Below the pieces are notes generated by a model, which was given only the letters and a program-made list of their open reading frames with translations, did no database searches and was not told the origin of the DNA. The position numbers were made by a program, and so were the translations under genes. A stretch of DNA of 64,000 nt from Nostoc sp. CHAB 5836 (GTDB lineage Bacteria > Cyanobacteriota > Cyanobacteriia > Cyanobacteriales > Nostocaceae), in the NCBI RefSeq assembly GCF_020829445.1, contig NZ_JAIVFV010000007.1:1-64000 (forward strand), read 5' to 3'. Each line of letters starts with the position of its first letter. Within the stretch, counting starts at the first letter, position 1. Below are positions 12,101 to 19,544 of this stretch, one piece after another.

Positions 12101-14211
12101 ATGGCAATATCATGAGTATCATGACTGCGAAGCGAACGGTTTTCGGCACGCTGGCGACTTTTTTCTTCTGTAACTTTGGTTGAATTCGATTCTTCAGTTA
12201 AGAAATTGGCTAATGTCGCAACTGTAGAATTTTTAAACATCTCAGCTATAGGTAGCTGACGCTCAAAAAGTTTTTCTAGCAGGTTTTGGACACGAATTAA
12301 GTAGAGAGAATGCCCTCCCAATTCAAAGAAGTTATCATGTAAACCCACTGACGAAAGTTGCAATACTTCACACCAAACTGCTGCAATTTGGCGCTCATTT
12401 TCCGACTTTGGTAAGCTTTGGGTTTTATTTCTCTCTTTCACCAAATACTCATCAATTTCTTGAATACGAGTTGCAAATAATCCCTGCTCAAAGTCTTTTT
12501 TTAATTTAGCTTTTTGAACTTTACCAATCGATGTTTTCGCAACTAGTTCAGCTTCTAAGGGAATCACATAAGTCGGCGCGATGCCTATTTTCTGGGTTAA
12601 ATGGCTGCGAATCTCTCTAACTAGTTTTACCCATTCTTCAAAATTATTTGATTCTGGGCTAAAAGTAATAACTAATAAATCTGTTTCTCTGTTTTGGTCA
12701 AAAACTGCAAAGGCAGCCGTATAAGAAACAGCTACACCATCTAATTCTTCTATGTTTGTTTCAATTTCATGGGCAAAGTAGTTAATACCATTAATAATAA
12801 TTTCTTGTTTTTCTCTACCAGTAATAAATAACTCACCATTATGGATATAGCCCAAATCTCCCGTAGTAAACCAACCGCCATCTTGAAAAACTTCTTGGTT
12901 GAGTTCAGGGTTTTGATAATATCCTTCAGTCAGTGAAAACCCTTTAATCTGGAGTCGCCCAATTTCGTTTTCTGGTAAAACATAATTTTCTTGATCAACA
13001 ATCCGAATAGTAGCCCCAGGAATCGGTTTCCCCAGAGATATAAAACTATTCTCTTGGGTGAGTTCATCTTTATTTAAACCTGCTGACCAAGTAATGCCAG
13101 AACAAGATTCAGTCATCCCAAATGCTGGTTTAATTGCTCTATCTTGCAGTTGATGTTTCTCTAGAAGTTCTAAGAATAAGCGAATAGTTTTGACCGAAAC
13201 TTGCTCTCCTGCATTCACTAAAAACTTCATTGAGGAGAGGTTATAACAAGACTGATTAAGTTCTTCGACTTGTTGATTAATTAAGGAAAATGCAAAGTTA
13301 GGAGACCAAGAGATAGTAGCTTGATGCTTTTGAATTAGGTCTAACCATTTGAGGGGTTGCCGCAAAATTAATTCAATCGGTACATGGATTTGATTGCAAG
13401 CCAAATCCACAGCCATAATTCCTAAAAATACTATTGCCCCCACATGATCTAAGGGCATCCAATTAAGCGTAACTTCTGCTTGTGTAAAATTATTCATCCG
13501 CATTGTACCGGCGGACATGGATAGAAGATTACGGTGATGCAGCATTACTCCCTTGGGAAGACCTGTGCTACCAGATGTGAATAACAGCAACGCCGGATCT
13601 TCTGGTGTCAACCGAGGAATTACAACCGACTCTGGTTTTGATAAGTATTGATGACTTCTTAGATTATCTATTGATAAGACTCGCAAGCCTTGTAAATGAG
13701 ATTGAGTAGCTAATTTTTCTATTTCGACAATTAGTTCGCAATCCGATAAAATTATCGGCTTATCTAAAATCTGCCAGACATGATAAAGTTTTTTAGTTGC
13801 GGCATTGTCTGTATCATAATTAGCAGCAACGGTCAGAGGTACAGGGATGATTCCACCTAAAAAGCAAGCCCAAAGTGCCGGGATAAAATCCTGATTTCGA
13901 CCAATTTGAAAGATAACTTTATCTCCCAACTTTAGTCCGTGGTGAGTAAGCCCACGTAAAATGGTTAAAGCGTCATTATATAAATCTTTATAACTCTGAA
14001 AATATTCAAATTCGTCGTTTTTTATATATGTAATCCCTTTGTCCTCATGGCAAGCAGCATCAACCAAAACTTCCGGTAGAGTTTTAAAAATATCTTCTAA
14101 TTGCCCACCAAAACTGATTGATTTTTTCAATGCTTCTACTTGATTATGCTCGTCAAAAAGCTGTTTACCTAACTGAGTTTGGGTGAGTTTGTTGAACTGG
14201 GGACTAGGCAT
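6148..14211 (-). CDS. Hybrid loading/extension PKS, A-PCP-KS-AT-CM-KR-ACP (McyG/NdaC-like)
   Basis: This 2687-residue protein probably starts a polyketide chain. An adenylation domain loads a carboxylic acid on the first carrier protein, and a KS-AT module extends it once with C-methylation and ketoreduction. Visible motifs: A domain LLFTSGSTG (about 207), FGMTES, GWFTTGDLGY; PCP GGHSL (about Ser632); KS TACSTG (about 883), HGTGT, KTNIGH; AT GQGSQ, GHSLGEY (about 1333) and HAFHS (about 1436), the malonyl-type motif; CM LEIGAGTGG (about 1869); KR GGIGHLG (about 2246) with LYDAAS Tyr near 2398; ACP GIDSLLS (about 2556). The order and length match McyG and NdaC, which load phenylpropanoid starters, and WMPLDHVG in the A domain resembles that group. 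The substrate here is an inference. The last 100 residues include a translated repeat. Start ATG at 14211; it leads the PKS operon. Confidence 0.95.
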   Translation of the reverse strand: MPSPQFNKLTQTQLGKQLFDEHNQVEALKKSISFGGQLEDIFKTLPEVLVDAACHEDKGITYIKNDEFEYFQSYKDLYNDALTILRGLTHHGLKLGDKVIFQIGRNQDFIPALWACFLGGIIPVPLTVAANYDTDNAATKKLYHVWQILDKPIILSDCELIVEIEKLATQSHLQGLRVLSIDNLRSHQYLSKPESVVIPRLTPEDPALLLFTSGSTGLPKGVMLHHRNLLSMSAGTMRMNNFTQAEVTLNWMPLDHVGAIVFLGIMAVDLACNQIHVPIELILRQPLKWLDLIQKHQATISWSPNFAFSLINQQVEELNQSCYNLSSMKFLVNAGEQVSVKTIRLFLELLEKHQLQDRAIKPAFGMTESCSGITWSAGLNKDELTQENSFISLGKPIPGATIRIVDQENYVLPENEIGRLQIKGFSLTEGYYQNPELNQEVFQDGGWFTTGDLGYIHNGELFITGREKQEIIINGINYFAHEIETNIEELDGVAVSYTAAFAVFDQNRETDLLVITFSPESNNFEEWVKLVREIRSHLTQKIGIAPTYVIPLEAELVAKTSIGKVQKAKLKKDFEQGLFATRIQEIDEYLVKERNKTQSLPKSENERQIAAVWCEVLQLSSVGLHDNFFELGGHSLYLIRVQNLLEKLFERQLPIAEMFKNSTVATLANFLTEESNSTKVTEEKSRQRAENRSLRSHDTHDIAIIGMAGRFPGANNLQTFWENLKNGVETISFFSEEELLESGVSPELFNQPNYVKARPIIDKAEYFDSEFFGYTDREAELLDPQQRLLLQSSWECLENAGYNSHLYQGAIAMFAGASMNTYFINNCYPNRGQLDSTDELQPFTLDSMGGFQTMVANDKDYLTMRISYKLNLRGPSVNVQTACSTGLAVVHLACQSLLSGESDMALAGAASVNSPQKIGYLYQEGSIISPDGHCRAFDAQADGTIFGSGIGVVLLKRLKDALADNDHIYAVIKGSAMNNDGGTKLGFAAPKGEGQTSVAAEALAFAGVEADTIGFVEAHGTGTRLGDPIEVDALAKAYSAAKQGECALGSVKTNIGHIQIASGIVGLIKAALALKHHIIPPTLHFNIPNPQIDFSKTPFYVNSEAIPWTAKQRDGKELPRRAGVNSLGIGGVNVHVVLEEAPTIIPQQNEIKRTQHLLTLSARTEQALVDLAKNYAEFLENHPESNICNVVFTANTSRVKFSNRLAVTGSQISDFVTKLRSFVQQDVESVISAQVDEKKPPKVAFLFTGQGSQYLGMAEQLYQTQPTFRQTLDRCETIYQELTDKSLLQVIFANSDVDLNHTSYTQPALFVVEVALAQLWRSWGIEPTAILGHSLGEYAAACFAGVFDIESGLKLVTKRANLIGELPAEDGAMAAIFVDENSIVQFCQSQGIKIAIAAINGEQHTVISGERIIIQQICEHFINEGVKVRQLKVSHAFHSPLIEPICEEFKITLQQIYFAKPQIPIISNLTGEVADDSIVTPEYWIEHLLHTVQFHQGVLSLQSLGCDTFIEIGPKPVLLGIVQSSISNSLILPSLRSGFSDWEVLLESVGQLYVRGANIDWFGIDKDYQPRRCPLPTYPFQQRRHWIPLKTQLQTSSEESVVVKMLSQKDPKSLMQTLLETGNYSEGEKQTLSAIVQQLIKLHHQNTDNSSCENLLYQMEWLPYALSNRELQNLEKFQIDLDSYLGEQIKSAPITGVALAFREMEELSADFIVKALKDLKLFEINTIFSPENSFRQTGMKQEYKLLWNHCLKILVETGLLEKHGDDWKIISEPQESHPDLTVDNLIFKYPNARVELTLFSRVAAKLADILTGKISPLSILFPQDEQIGAAQFYKETSWAKVLNLGISKTVELLLSTYSPSEPIRILEIGAGTGGTTHQLLKACTCHQISYTFSDISPFFLETAKDTFAQFPFIEYKVLDIEKDPELQGFLPSSYDLIIAANVLHSTRDLQKETLPYIRGLLRPGGHLLLLELTHRSRWIDLIFGVAQGWWRFSDAYGDKPRNLRPDHPIIAASTWKSILLESGFAQAEFVSPDEKIGSPLFQQSIIVAQNAENNISGDWLIVTDSEQNLALAIQEQLIKYSGSCAIANPEHSFELDTSWRGIIYLVSDRHNQSGSILFNRCSRFLNLLQAIKKIANPPKLFLVTLGGQPFGLEQPSFVNQSPLWALGRVVALEEPELWGGMIDLDPHADITQNLAALLLALTNSVTEDHLLFRNNQAYVARLVPQQSLPTKPVTIQTQATYLITGGIGHLGLQLAHHLVDLGAKNLILTTRRQFPSRTEWGSQVEFSDIIQNLITLEDKGASVEVCQADVGDFQQMSGIFETIQKTSYPLRGIFHLAGVSGRKTRLSECTLDDIEEVFQAKVRGSWNLHQLSLETELDYFVFFSSAGAIWGAKEQGLYDAASHFMDALAHSRHLQGLPATTLNWALLAGNGIVSQEYEDWLKQIGMKEIALDKAFRAMTAVMASGKTQVLLADVDWVRFKNIYQFHSNKPILEKLGEPQISVKSVKKSSSSRRFIEEVPPGERREHLFAYIGKQVATILGIKQMPDPDQGFLEMGIDSLLSIELKNRLEKGLEVSLSASLIFDFPNITKLGNYLVEQVFDWQVNAVVEADFSRYVEKQTRNLTPQPPSLQGKGENSKPLSLQERGLERGFPEPVKSQVVEAASIQQEVNQDLILQELADLEAFLGNS
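6264..6350. repeat. REP-like double palindrome translated in the PKS C-terminus
   Basis: Two adjacent hairpins, CCTCTCTCCTGCAAGGAGAG and CCCCCTTCCCTTGTAGGG with its complement, end in a GGGGGGTTAGG edge. The same family lies between genes at 22254-22376, 23560-23648, 41900-41990 and 56270-56340. Here it is read in frame as a Pro/Leu/Gln-rich segment after the last ACP of the loading PKS, where a docking region would be expected. Confidence 0.7.
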
Positions 14212-14273
14212 AGATTTTATTTTTACAATCGCAATTGATAGATGATTAATTGACGAAATACTAATATTAATCT

Positions 14274-14484
14274 TAGGACTTACGCAAGTACCACAAAAAA
14301 TTAAAACTTTTAGTTTGTCGTCAGGGCTTCATCTCTGATTTTGAGAACTAAAGTCCTCTCTTATCTTCTTAGGCTGCACTTCTCTTCTTAGGCTGCGCCA
14401 ACGACTACGCTCAGTGACCACGCCAACGAGACGCACTCGCGTTCACTACAAAATAAAAATAATCTGCTAGTTGCGTAAGTCCTA
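14274..14484. mobile_element. MITE-like element, 211 bp, with 14-bp terminal inverted repeats
   Basis: Perfect terminal inverted repeats TAGGACTTACGCAA (14274-14287) and TTGCGTAAGTCCTA (14471-14484) enclose a non-coding core. The core holds a repeated CTTCTTAGGCTGC and a GAGACGCACTCGCG segment. No transposase is encoded, and I see no clear target-site duplication. It lies just upstream of the PKS operon start (14211), so it may affect that promoter. Confidence 0.7.
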
Positions 14485-14603
14485 TATTAGTCTCATTACT
14501 TTTACCCTCTACATCTTGCCAATTTTTGTTTTCATAATATAATCATTTGCTACTTTAACACGATTTCAATATATAAACTATGCAATAAATAGCAAATAAT
14601 TAT

Positions 14604-14652
14604 TGTCTTAACTGTCTTAACTGTCTTAACTGTCTTAACTGTCTTAACTGTC
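14604..14652. repeat. Tandem 9-bp repeat, about 5.4 copies (TGTCTTAAC)
   Basis: Five perfect TGTCTTAAC units plus TGTC. On the minus strand they read ACAGTTAAG, facing the PKS operon about 390 bp away. Similar GTTAAG-type iterons occur at 42565-42600 and 52612-52672. They could be regulator-binding iterons or a slipped microsatellite; I cannot tell which. Confidence 0.75.
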
Positions 14653-14726
14653 AGAATATCTGTGCTTCCAGCTTTGCTTATCAACGTTCAATAGTATCAG
14701 CTCAATAATCAGGGGTAGGCAGTTAT

Positions 14727-15050
14727 TCAGTCTGCCACCAGGGTAAGCGCATCTAATTTTGTAGCTAACTGGCTAAGGCTGTCATTTGTCATTTGTCCTT
14801 CGTCATTTACAAGGGTTTTAACCCTATTTACGTTTCGTAACATATTTAGGTTTTTTCGCGCCAACTTACTTAGTTGAGCAGCAGTTTCTAGAGATTGTTG
14901 TTCTAGAACAGTAATAAAAGCATTGAGTATAGGATTTAACTTTTGAATCCGTTCAAGGTAATATTTGACTAAGGCTGTTGAAGTTAACAAGCCACTTTGC
15001 ATTTGCTGACTTGCTTGTACGATGGTTTTAGGGATAGAATCTGCTTGCAT
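14727..15050 (-). pseudogene. Truncated amidase (amidase signature family) N-terminus
   Basis: The first 60 or so residues of this 107-residue frame look like the N-terminus of an amidase-signature enzyme (GatA-like): a helix with SGLLTSTALVKYYLERI and LNPILNAFITV. Family members are normally over 450 residues and carry a Ser-Ser-Lys triad further on, which is absent. After about residue 70 the frame reads through low-complexity spacer repeats (TCATTTGTC units). It ends at a motif (GGGTAAGCGCATCTAATT, 14742-14759) that matches the end of the MITE at 52309. This looks like a gene cut by a mobile element. ATG at 15050; divergent from the synthetase gene at 15087. Confidence 0.65.
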
Positions 15051-15086
15051 CTATGATTCATACTGCAATTACGTGAAAATTTCCTC

Positions 15087-16844
15087 ATGCTATTTGATGC
15101 CTTTAAAAGCCGTAAATCTTCTAAAAACTTATTCATCAATCCTAACCCGACTTGGCGTGTAGCTTGGGGAGAAGTTGATACAAGTTATGAAGACATAGCT
15201 TGGCGAGATGAAAAATTTGTGGTAATTTTGCCACGCACCGTTTCTGGATTTATGACAGAGAAATTAGCAATCAGTTCTGGAAAACAATTTGTTGTTGTTG
15301 GTGATATTTGGTTAACTAACCAAGTGCAGTTGCTAGAACAGTTGGGAATTGAACCAGATAGCTTTAGAGGAAATTATCTGCAACTAGTTGCTAATCTTTG
15401 GGAACGATGGGGTAATGAAAGTCTTAAGCAACTTGTGGGAATGTTTGCACTAGTGGTTTGGGATCGAGAAAAACAGGTGTTGCAGTTGATTCGCGATCGC
15501 ATCGGTAGCCGTACTCTCTACTACACTAATACTGGTGCGGTTCGTTGGATTGCACCTCAATTAAGGACTTTATCACCTTATCGTTCCTCTGATTTGGATT
15601 TGGTGGCTTTGCGAGATTACCTTTGTTGTGCCTTTGTTCCAGGAGAAAGAACGCTTTGGGAACAGGTGCGGGAACTGCGACCTGGAACCGCTTTACAATT
15701 TCCCGACAACAAGGTTCAAACTTATTGGCAGTTGCAAGAACAGATTACAGCCATAGATCAACCTTTAGTATGGCATGGCGATCGCTTGCGAGAACTGCTA
15801 GACCAAGTTATTCAAGAATATTTACCACCACAAAACGAATCGGTTGGGGTCTTTCTTTCAGGTGGTTTGGACTCTAGTGGTATCACTGCTTTAGCAGCAA
15901 AATTCCATAGTTCTCCAGTCCATACTTTCTCAATTCATTTTGGCCCTGAATGTCCCAATGAGTTAGAATTTTCCAGCCTTGTTGCAACTCATTGTCAAAC
16001 GCAGCATCACATTTTAGAAATTACTTTTGCGGATATGTGGGAACGTTTACCCCAAACAATGGTGTATTTAGATGACCCCATTGGCGACCCATTAACTATT
16101 CCTAATCTTTTGCTAGGACAACTAGCCCGAAAAAGTGTACAAGTAGTTTTAAATGGTGAAGGTGGCGACCCCTGTTTTGGTGGCCCCAAAAATCAGCCAA
16201 TGCTGATTAATAGTTTATATGGTTCTGTCACGAATCAAGATTCATTACAAGCTTATTTAATTTCTTTTCAAAAGTGCGCTGCTGACTTACCGCAACTTTT
16301 AAAACCAGAAGTTTTGACAGCAATACAAACAGCACCTTGGATTTTTGAAGAAGATTTATATTCCCAAGCCAGCTATCTGAATCGTTTGATGGCAATGAAT
16401 ATTAAATTTAAAGGTGCTGACCAAATTCTCACGAAAGTAAGTAACTTGACTCAATCTGCTGATTTGCAAGGTCGTTCTCCTTTATTTGATCAGCGAGTTG
16501 TAGAGTTAAGTATGACAATTCCTCCAGAGTATAAGCTTTTGGGAGTGTTAGAAAAAGCAGTTTTAAAACAAGCGATCGCAGATATTTTACCAGATACCAT
16601 TATTCATCGTCCAAAAAGTGGGATGATGGTGCCAGTACAGTTAGGATTTCAGAAATATTGGCAACAACAAGCCAGAGATTTATTGCTGAATCGTCATGCA
16701 GCGATCGCTCCTTATTTTAACCAATTACCAATTCGCAATTGGTTAAACTATCAAGGCGATACTTGGAATCGCTATGGTGTAAAACTGTGGTTACTTGTTA
16801 GTTTAGAAATATGGTTGCAAGTCAATCGAAAATCACAGAACTAA
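15087..16844 (+). CDS. Asparagine synthetase-like ATP-dependent amide ligase (no glutaminase Cys)
   Basis: A 585-residue member of the asparagine synthetase B family. The C-terminal half has the ATP-pyrophosphatase loop LSGGLDSSG near residues 257-265 and a later NGEGGDPCFGG motif, so adenylation of a carboxylate is expected. The N-terminal half keeps the Ntn-hydrolase-like fold (GDIW, RDRIGSRTLYY) but begins MLFDAFK and has no Cys2, so it should not hydrolyse glutamine. Such members (beta-lactam synthetase, lasso cyclase McjC) form amides with other amines. The substrate here is unknown. The gene stands alone on the plus strand and ends 4 bp inside the convergent zinc-ribbon gene. A second homologue lies at 19532-21370. 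Confidence 0.85.
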   Translation: MLFDAFKSRKSSKNLFINPNPTWRVAWGEVDTSYEDIAWRDEKFVVILPRTVSGFMTEKLAISSGKQFVVVGDIWLTNQVQLLEQLGIEPDSFRGNYLQLVANLWERWGNESLKQLVGMFALVVWDREKQVLQLIRDRIGSRTLYYTNTGAVRWIAPQLRTLSPYRSSDLDLVALRDYLCCAFVPGERTLWEQVRELRPGTALQFPDNKVQTYWQLQEQITAIDQPLVWHGDRLRELLDQVIQEYLPPQNESVGVFLSGGLDSSGITALAAKFHSSPVHTFSIHFGPECPNELEFSSLVATHCQTQHHILEITFADMWERLPQTMVYLDDPIGDPLTIPNLLLGQLARKSVQVVLNGEGGDPCFGGPKNQPMLINSLYGSVTNQDSLQAYLISFQKCAADLPQLLKPEVLTAIQTAPWIFEEDLYSQASYLNRLMAMNIKFKGADQILTKVSNLTQSADLQGRSPLFDQRVVELSMTIPPEYKLLGVLEKAVLKQAIADILPDTIIHRPKSGMMVPVQLGFQKYWQQQARDLLLNRHAAIAPYFNQLPIRNWLNYQGDTWNRYGVKLWLLVSLEIWLQVNRKSQN

Positions 16845-18145
16845 CCAAAGCTTTCCACAACATACATAGAATTTCCGGAATCACCAACTAAAATCAAGCT
16901 GCTGTCATCGTTATCTAAAGTCCAACTATTAATTATGCCGCGATTCAAAATTTGAATCAATTTTTGAGGACTAAATGATTCTAATTCCACAAAATTACCA
17001 GATTCCAGCCATGCTAATTCTTCATCTGATAAACTCTGACGAATTTCCCCAGCTAACTTTTTAGCTTTTTGCGCCGAATCATTAGAAGATTGAATAAACA
17101 TTCCCCGCTTCGTAGCAATAATCTGACGTGGTAATAATCCCACATCAATAATTGCAACGTTGCTATCCCTGAACCAATTAGGACTAGTACGGAGTTGGTG
17201 AACTAAACCAACGCCTTGGGGACTACAATCATGCAAGGCATAGACTTTCAATTCTGGATTGCGGCGCAGCATTTGCATCGTGGTGTTAAAAATGCTTTCA
17301 GGATATCCGGTAATGCTGAGAATTGCACAGTTATTTTCAAAGTGAAAATTATTAGCAATTAGTAGTTGAGCAATAGCTGCACTATCGCAAACTACTAACC
17401 TATCAAAACTGTAAGCCGTCACATCAGAATTAATTGCTACAGGTGCAATTTGCTGACGTGGGGAAGGAAGAATTTTCAGAATTGAGCCATTGATTTGTTC
17501 CCAACGATTTAACCAATCTTGAAATTCGGATTGAGAAAATAAAAATTCCTGTGCTACTAATCCAATTCTACCTAACTGTCGAGTCCCCAAATATACAGAT
17601 AGCATTCCCAGAAAAACAACAATGGCAAATAGAGGGAATGAATTAAATACAAACAGACTTACCAATATTCCTATGATTAGAATAAAAATTCCTAGTCTTT
17701 GTAAAGCTTTAGCACTTACCTGACGACTAGCATTGTTGAGCTTACTAGAATTAGTGTTATTAAACAAATAAAAAATTACCCATGATTGATAGATTAAATT
17801 TACAATAATCAAGGAATTAGATCCAAATATAAAGCTGAGAAATGAACCAAAAAGAAGTGTAGCCCAGACATTTAAAAAAAGATATCCACAACCCAAACTT
17901 ATTATATTAAATGGTTTCTTTTTAAGACGACTATCTAATAAATAAAATAACTGTTTAGAAGTAAAAAACAAAGTGTTATTCGCGGAACTGTCAGCAATAG
18001 CCTTCGCAAAAAAGGGGTCAGTAATCTTAACAGTACCCATGCTCGTCGGTTCAAAGACAAACGGATGCTGACATTCAATACACCGTCCTTGATTATCTGT
18101 TCTGTTCTTCAGCTTATTATCAGTTCCGCATTTAATACATTTCAT
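16841..18145 (-). CDS. Zinc-ribbon membrane protein, unknown function
   Basis: A 434-residue protein I do not recognise. It starts with a zinc-ribbon (MKCIKCG ... RCIEC, two CxxC pairs within 26 residues). From about 85 to 190 it has several hydrophobic segments typical of membrane helices. The C-terminal half (about 200-434) is soluble, with LPRQIIATKRGMF and an EELAWLESGNF stretch. It overlaps the 3' end of the plus-strand synthetase gene by 4 bp. It lies on the same strand as, and downstream of, the decarboxylase-like gene, after 145 bp, so co-transcription is possible but not certain. It may be a membrane-bound accessory of the neighbouring ligases; this is inference from position only. 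Confidence 0.75.
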   Translation of the reverse strand: MKCIKCGTDNKLKNRTDNQGRCIECQHPFVFEPTSMGTVKITDPFFAKAIADSSANNTLFFTSKQLFYLLDSRLKKKPFNIISLGCGYLFLNVWATLLFGSFLSFIFGSNSLIIVNLIYQSWVIFYLFNNTNSSKLNNASRQVSAKALQRLGIFILIIGILVSLFVFNSFPLFAIVVFLGMLSVYLGTRQLGRIGLVAQEFLFSQSEFQDWLNRWEQINGSILKILPSPRQQIAPVAINSDVTAYSFDRLVVCDSAAIAQLLIANNFHFENNCAILSITGYPESIFNTTMQMLRRNPELKVYALHDCSPQGVGLVHQLRTSPNWFRDSNVAIIDVGLLPRQIIATKRGMFIQSSNDSAQKAKKLAGEIRQSLSDEELAWLESGNFVELESFSPQKLIQILNRGIINSWTLDNDDSSLILVGDSGNSMYVVESFG

Positions 18146-18290
18146 AGTGGTAATTTTCTCCTTGTCGTTAACTCTCGAAATATTGCTTATTGGTAGGGAT
18201 TTGGGGCATATTTACGTTTTATTCCCTCTGACTTACTTATATACTTTGCGTAAACAAATCTGAAATTCCTCTGAATAACAAATGACAAAC

Positions 18291-19544
18291 TTATTTCAAC
18301 ACCTGATTTGCTAATAAAATACTGTAATCTTCCCGCCAACGAATCAAGCGATGTGTACCTTTTTCTAATAAAACCTCCGCAGGTTTAGGACGATGTAAAA
18401 AGTGTGATGACATCGCATAACCATAAGCACCAACATCTAAAATACCGATAATATCGCCAATTGCTAACGCAGGTAAATAACAGTTTCGGCTTAAATAATC
18501 TCGTGAATAAGTTGTGTTTCCACACACATCTGTCAAGTAAGTTTTGGATTTTGATTCTTTCCACGCGACAATTTCTCGATAACCGCCATGTACTGCGGGA
18601 ACAGAGAGATTAGCAACGGTAGTATCTACTCCAATAATTTGTTTTTCTGACTGCCATTTTACCGAAACCACTTTGGTAAGTAGAGTAGCACATCCAGCGA
18701 TCGCAGCTCGTCCAGGTTCAAGAACTAACTCAATACTTCTTCCTAAACGACTGATTTGGTCGCTCAAATCTGCACCAAAAGTTTCCCAGTTAAAAGCTGC
18801 ACCATCATGATGATATGGATAGCCAAAACCACCGCCAAAATCTAGATATTCCCAATCTGGTAAAAGTTTTGCTGTGGCTATTACCTGATCAATTACATTG
18901 GTAAAGGCTGCTGTCGCATTAGTACCTGTACCTCGATAAAAATGCAACCCACTAAGTTTTAATCCTACTTGACGAGTAACTGCGATCGCATCAGCAAATT
19001 CTTCTGGACGTACACCAATACGGCTATCACCAGTAATTTCTGGTAAGTTCAGACGCAATCCTAAGCGAGGTGTAAATGAAGGAGTAAGAGATTTATAGAC
19101 TTCGCAACACAGTTGCAACTGAGAAATACTGTCCAAATTGAGAGTTCTGACACCCCAATTTAAAACTTGTTCCATCTCAACACGATTTAAATTACTCCCA
19201 CTGTAGACAATTTTTTCTGGTGAAAAACCTGCTTGTAATCCCAGATAAATATCTCCAGGGGTATTAGCGTGTAATCCCCAACCTGCGGCGCGAAAAATTT
19301 GCAGTAGTGATATATTGCCATTGGTAACACTAGCAAAGCGAAATTGAGTCTGAGGATAAGAAAAAGCCTCGGTGATGCGTGTGATGGTTTGATTTAAGAT
19401 GTCAGCTTGGTAAATGTAGAGAGGTGAATCATAAGTATTTAGTAACTCTTGAGCAAGTTCTTGAGAGAAAGGAAGATAACTCGATGAATAATTTAATTTC
19501 TCACTTTCAACTCCTAACTCATAACTTGTTTCTAAGCTTGCCAT
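18291..19544 (-). CDS. Group III (alanine racemase-fold) decarboxylase homologue lacking the PLP lysine
   Basis: The fold is that of diaminopimelate/ornithine decarboxylases: LYIYQADIL at the start, GGGFGYPY, EPGRAAIAG for PLP phosphate contact, and GAYGYAMSSHFLHRPKPAEVL near the end. The catalytic lysine motif (YAVKAN in the family) reads FASVTNGN, so Val73 replaces the Schiff-base Lys. The GPxCESxD motif reads VCGNTTYSRD, losing the catalytic Cys and Glu. A classical PLP decarboxylase is therefore unlikely; it may be a scaffold, a binding protein or an enzyme with other chemistry. The start is uncertain: ATG at 19544 has GGAG 12 bp upstream; ATG at 19562 and TTG at 19580 are also open. It overlaps the end of the synthetase gene by 13 bp, so the two are coupled. 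Confidence 0.85.
   Translation of the reverse strand: MASLETSYELGVESEKLNYSSSYLPFSQELAQELLNTYDSPLYIYQADILNQTITRITEAFSYPQTQFRFASVTNGNISLLQIFRAAGWGLHANTPGDIYLGLQAGFSPEKIVYSGSNLNRVEMEQVLNWGVRTLNLDSISQLQLCCEVYKSLTPSFTPRLGLRLNLPEITGDSRIGVRPEEFADAIAVTRQVGLKLSGLHFYRGTGTNATAAFTNVIDQVIATAKLLPDWEYLDFGGGFGYPYHHDGAAFNWETFGADLSDQISRLGRSIELVLEPGRAAIAGCATLLTKVVSVKWQSEKQIIGVDTTVANLSVPAVHGGYREIVAWKESKSKTYLTDVCGNTTYSRDYLSRNCYLPALAIGDIIGILDVGAYGYAMSSHFLHRPKPAEVLLEKGTHRLIRWREDYSILLANQVLK

Noticed and set aside
1-14211. Microcystin or nodularin cluster
   Set aside because: Only the loading module matches; the second module order and the neighbours differ.
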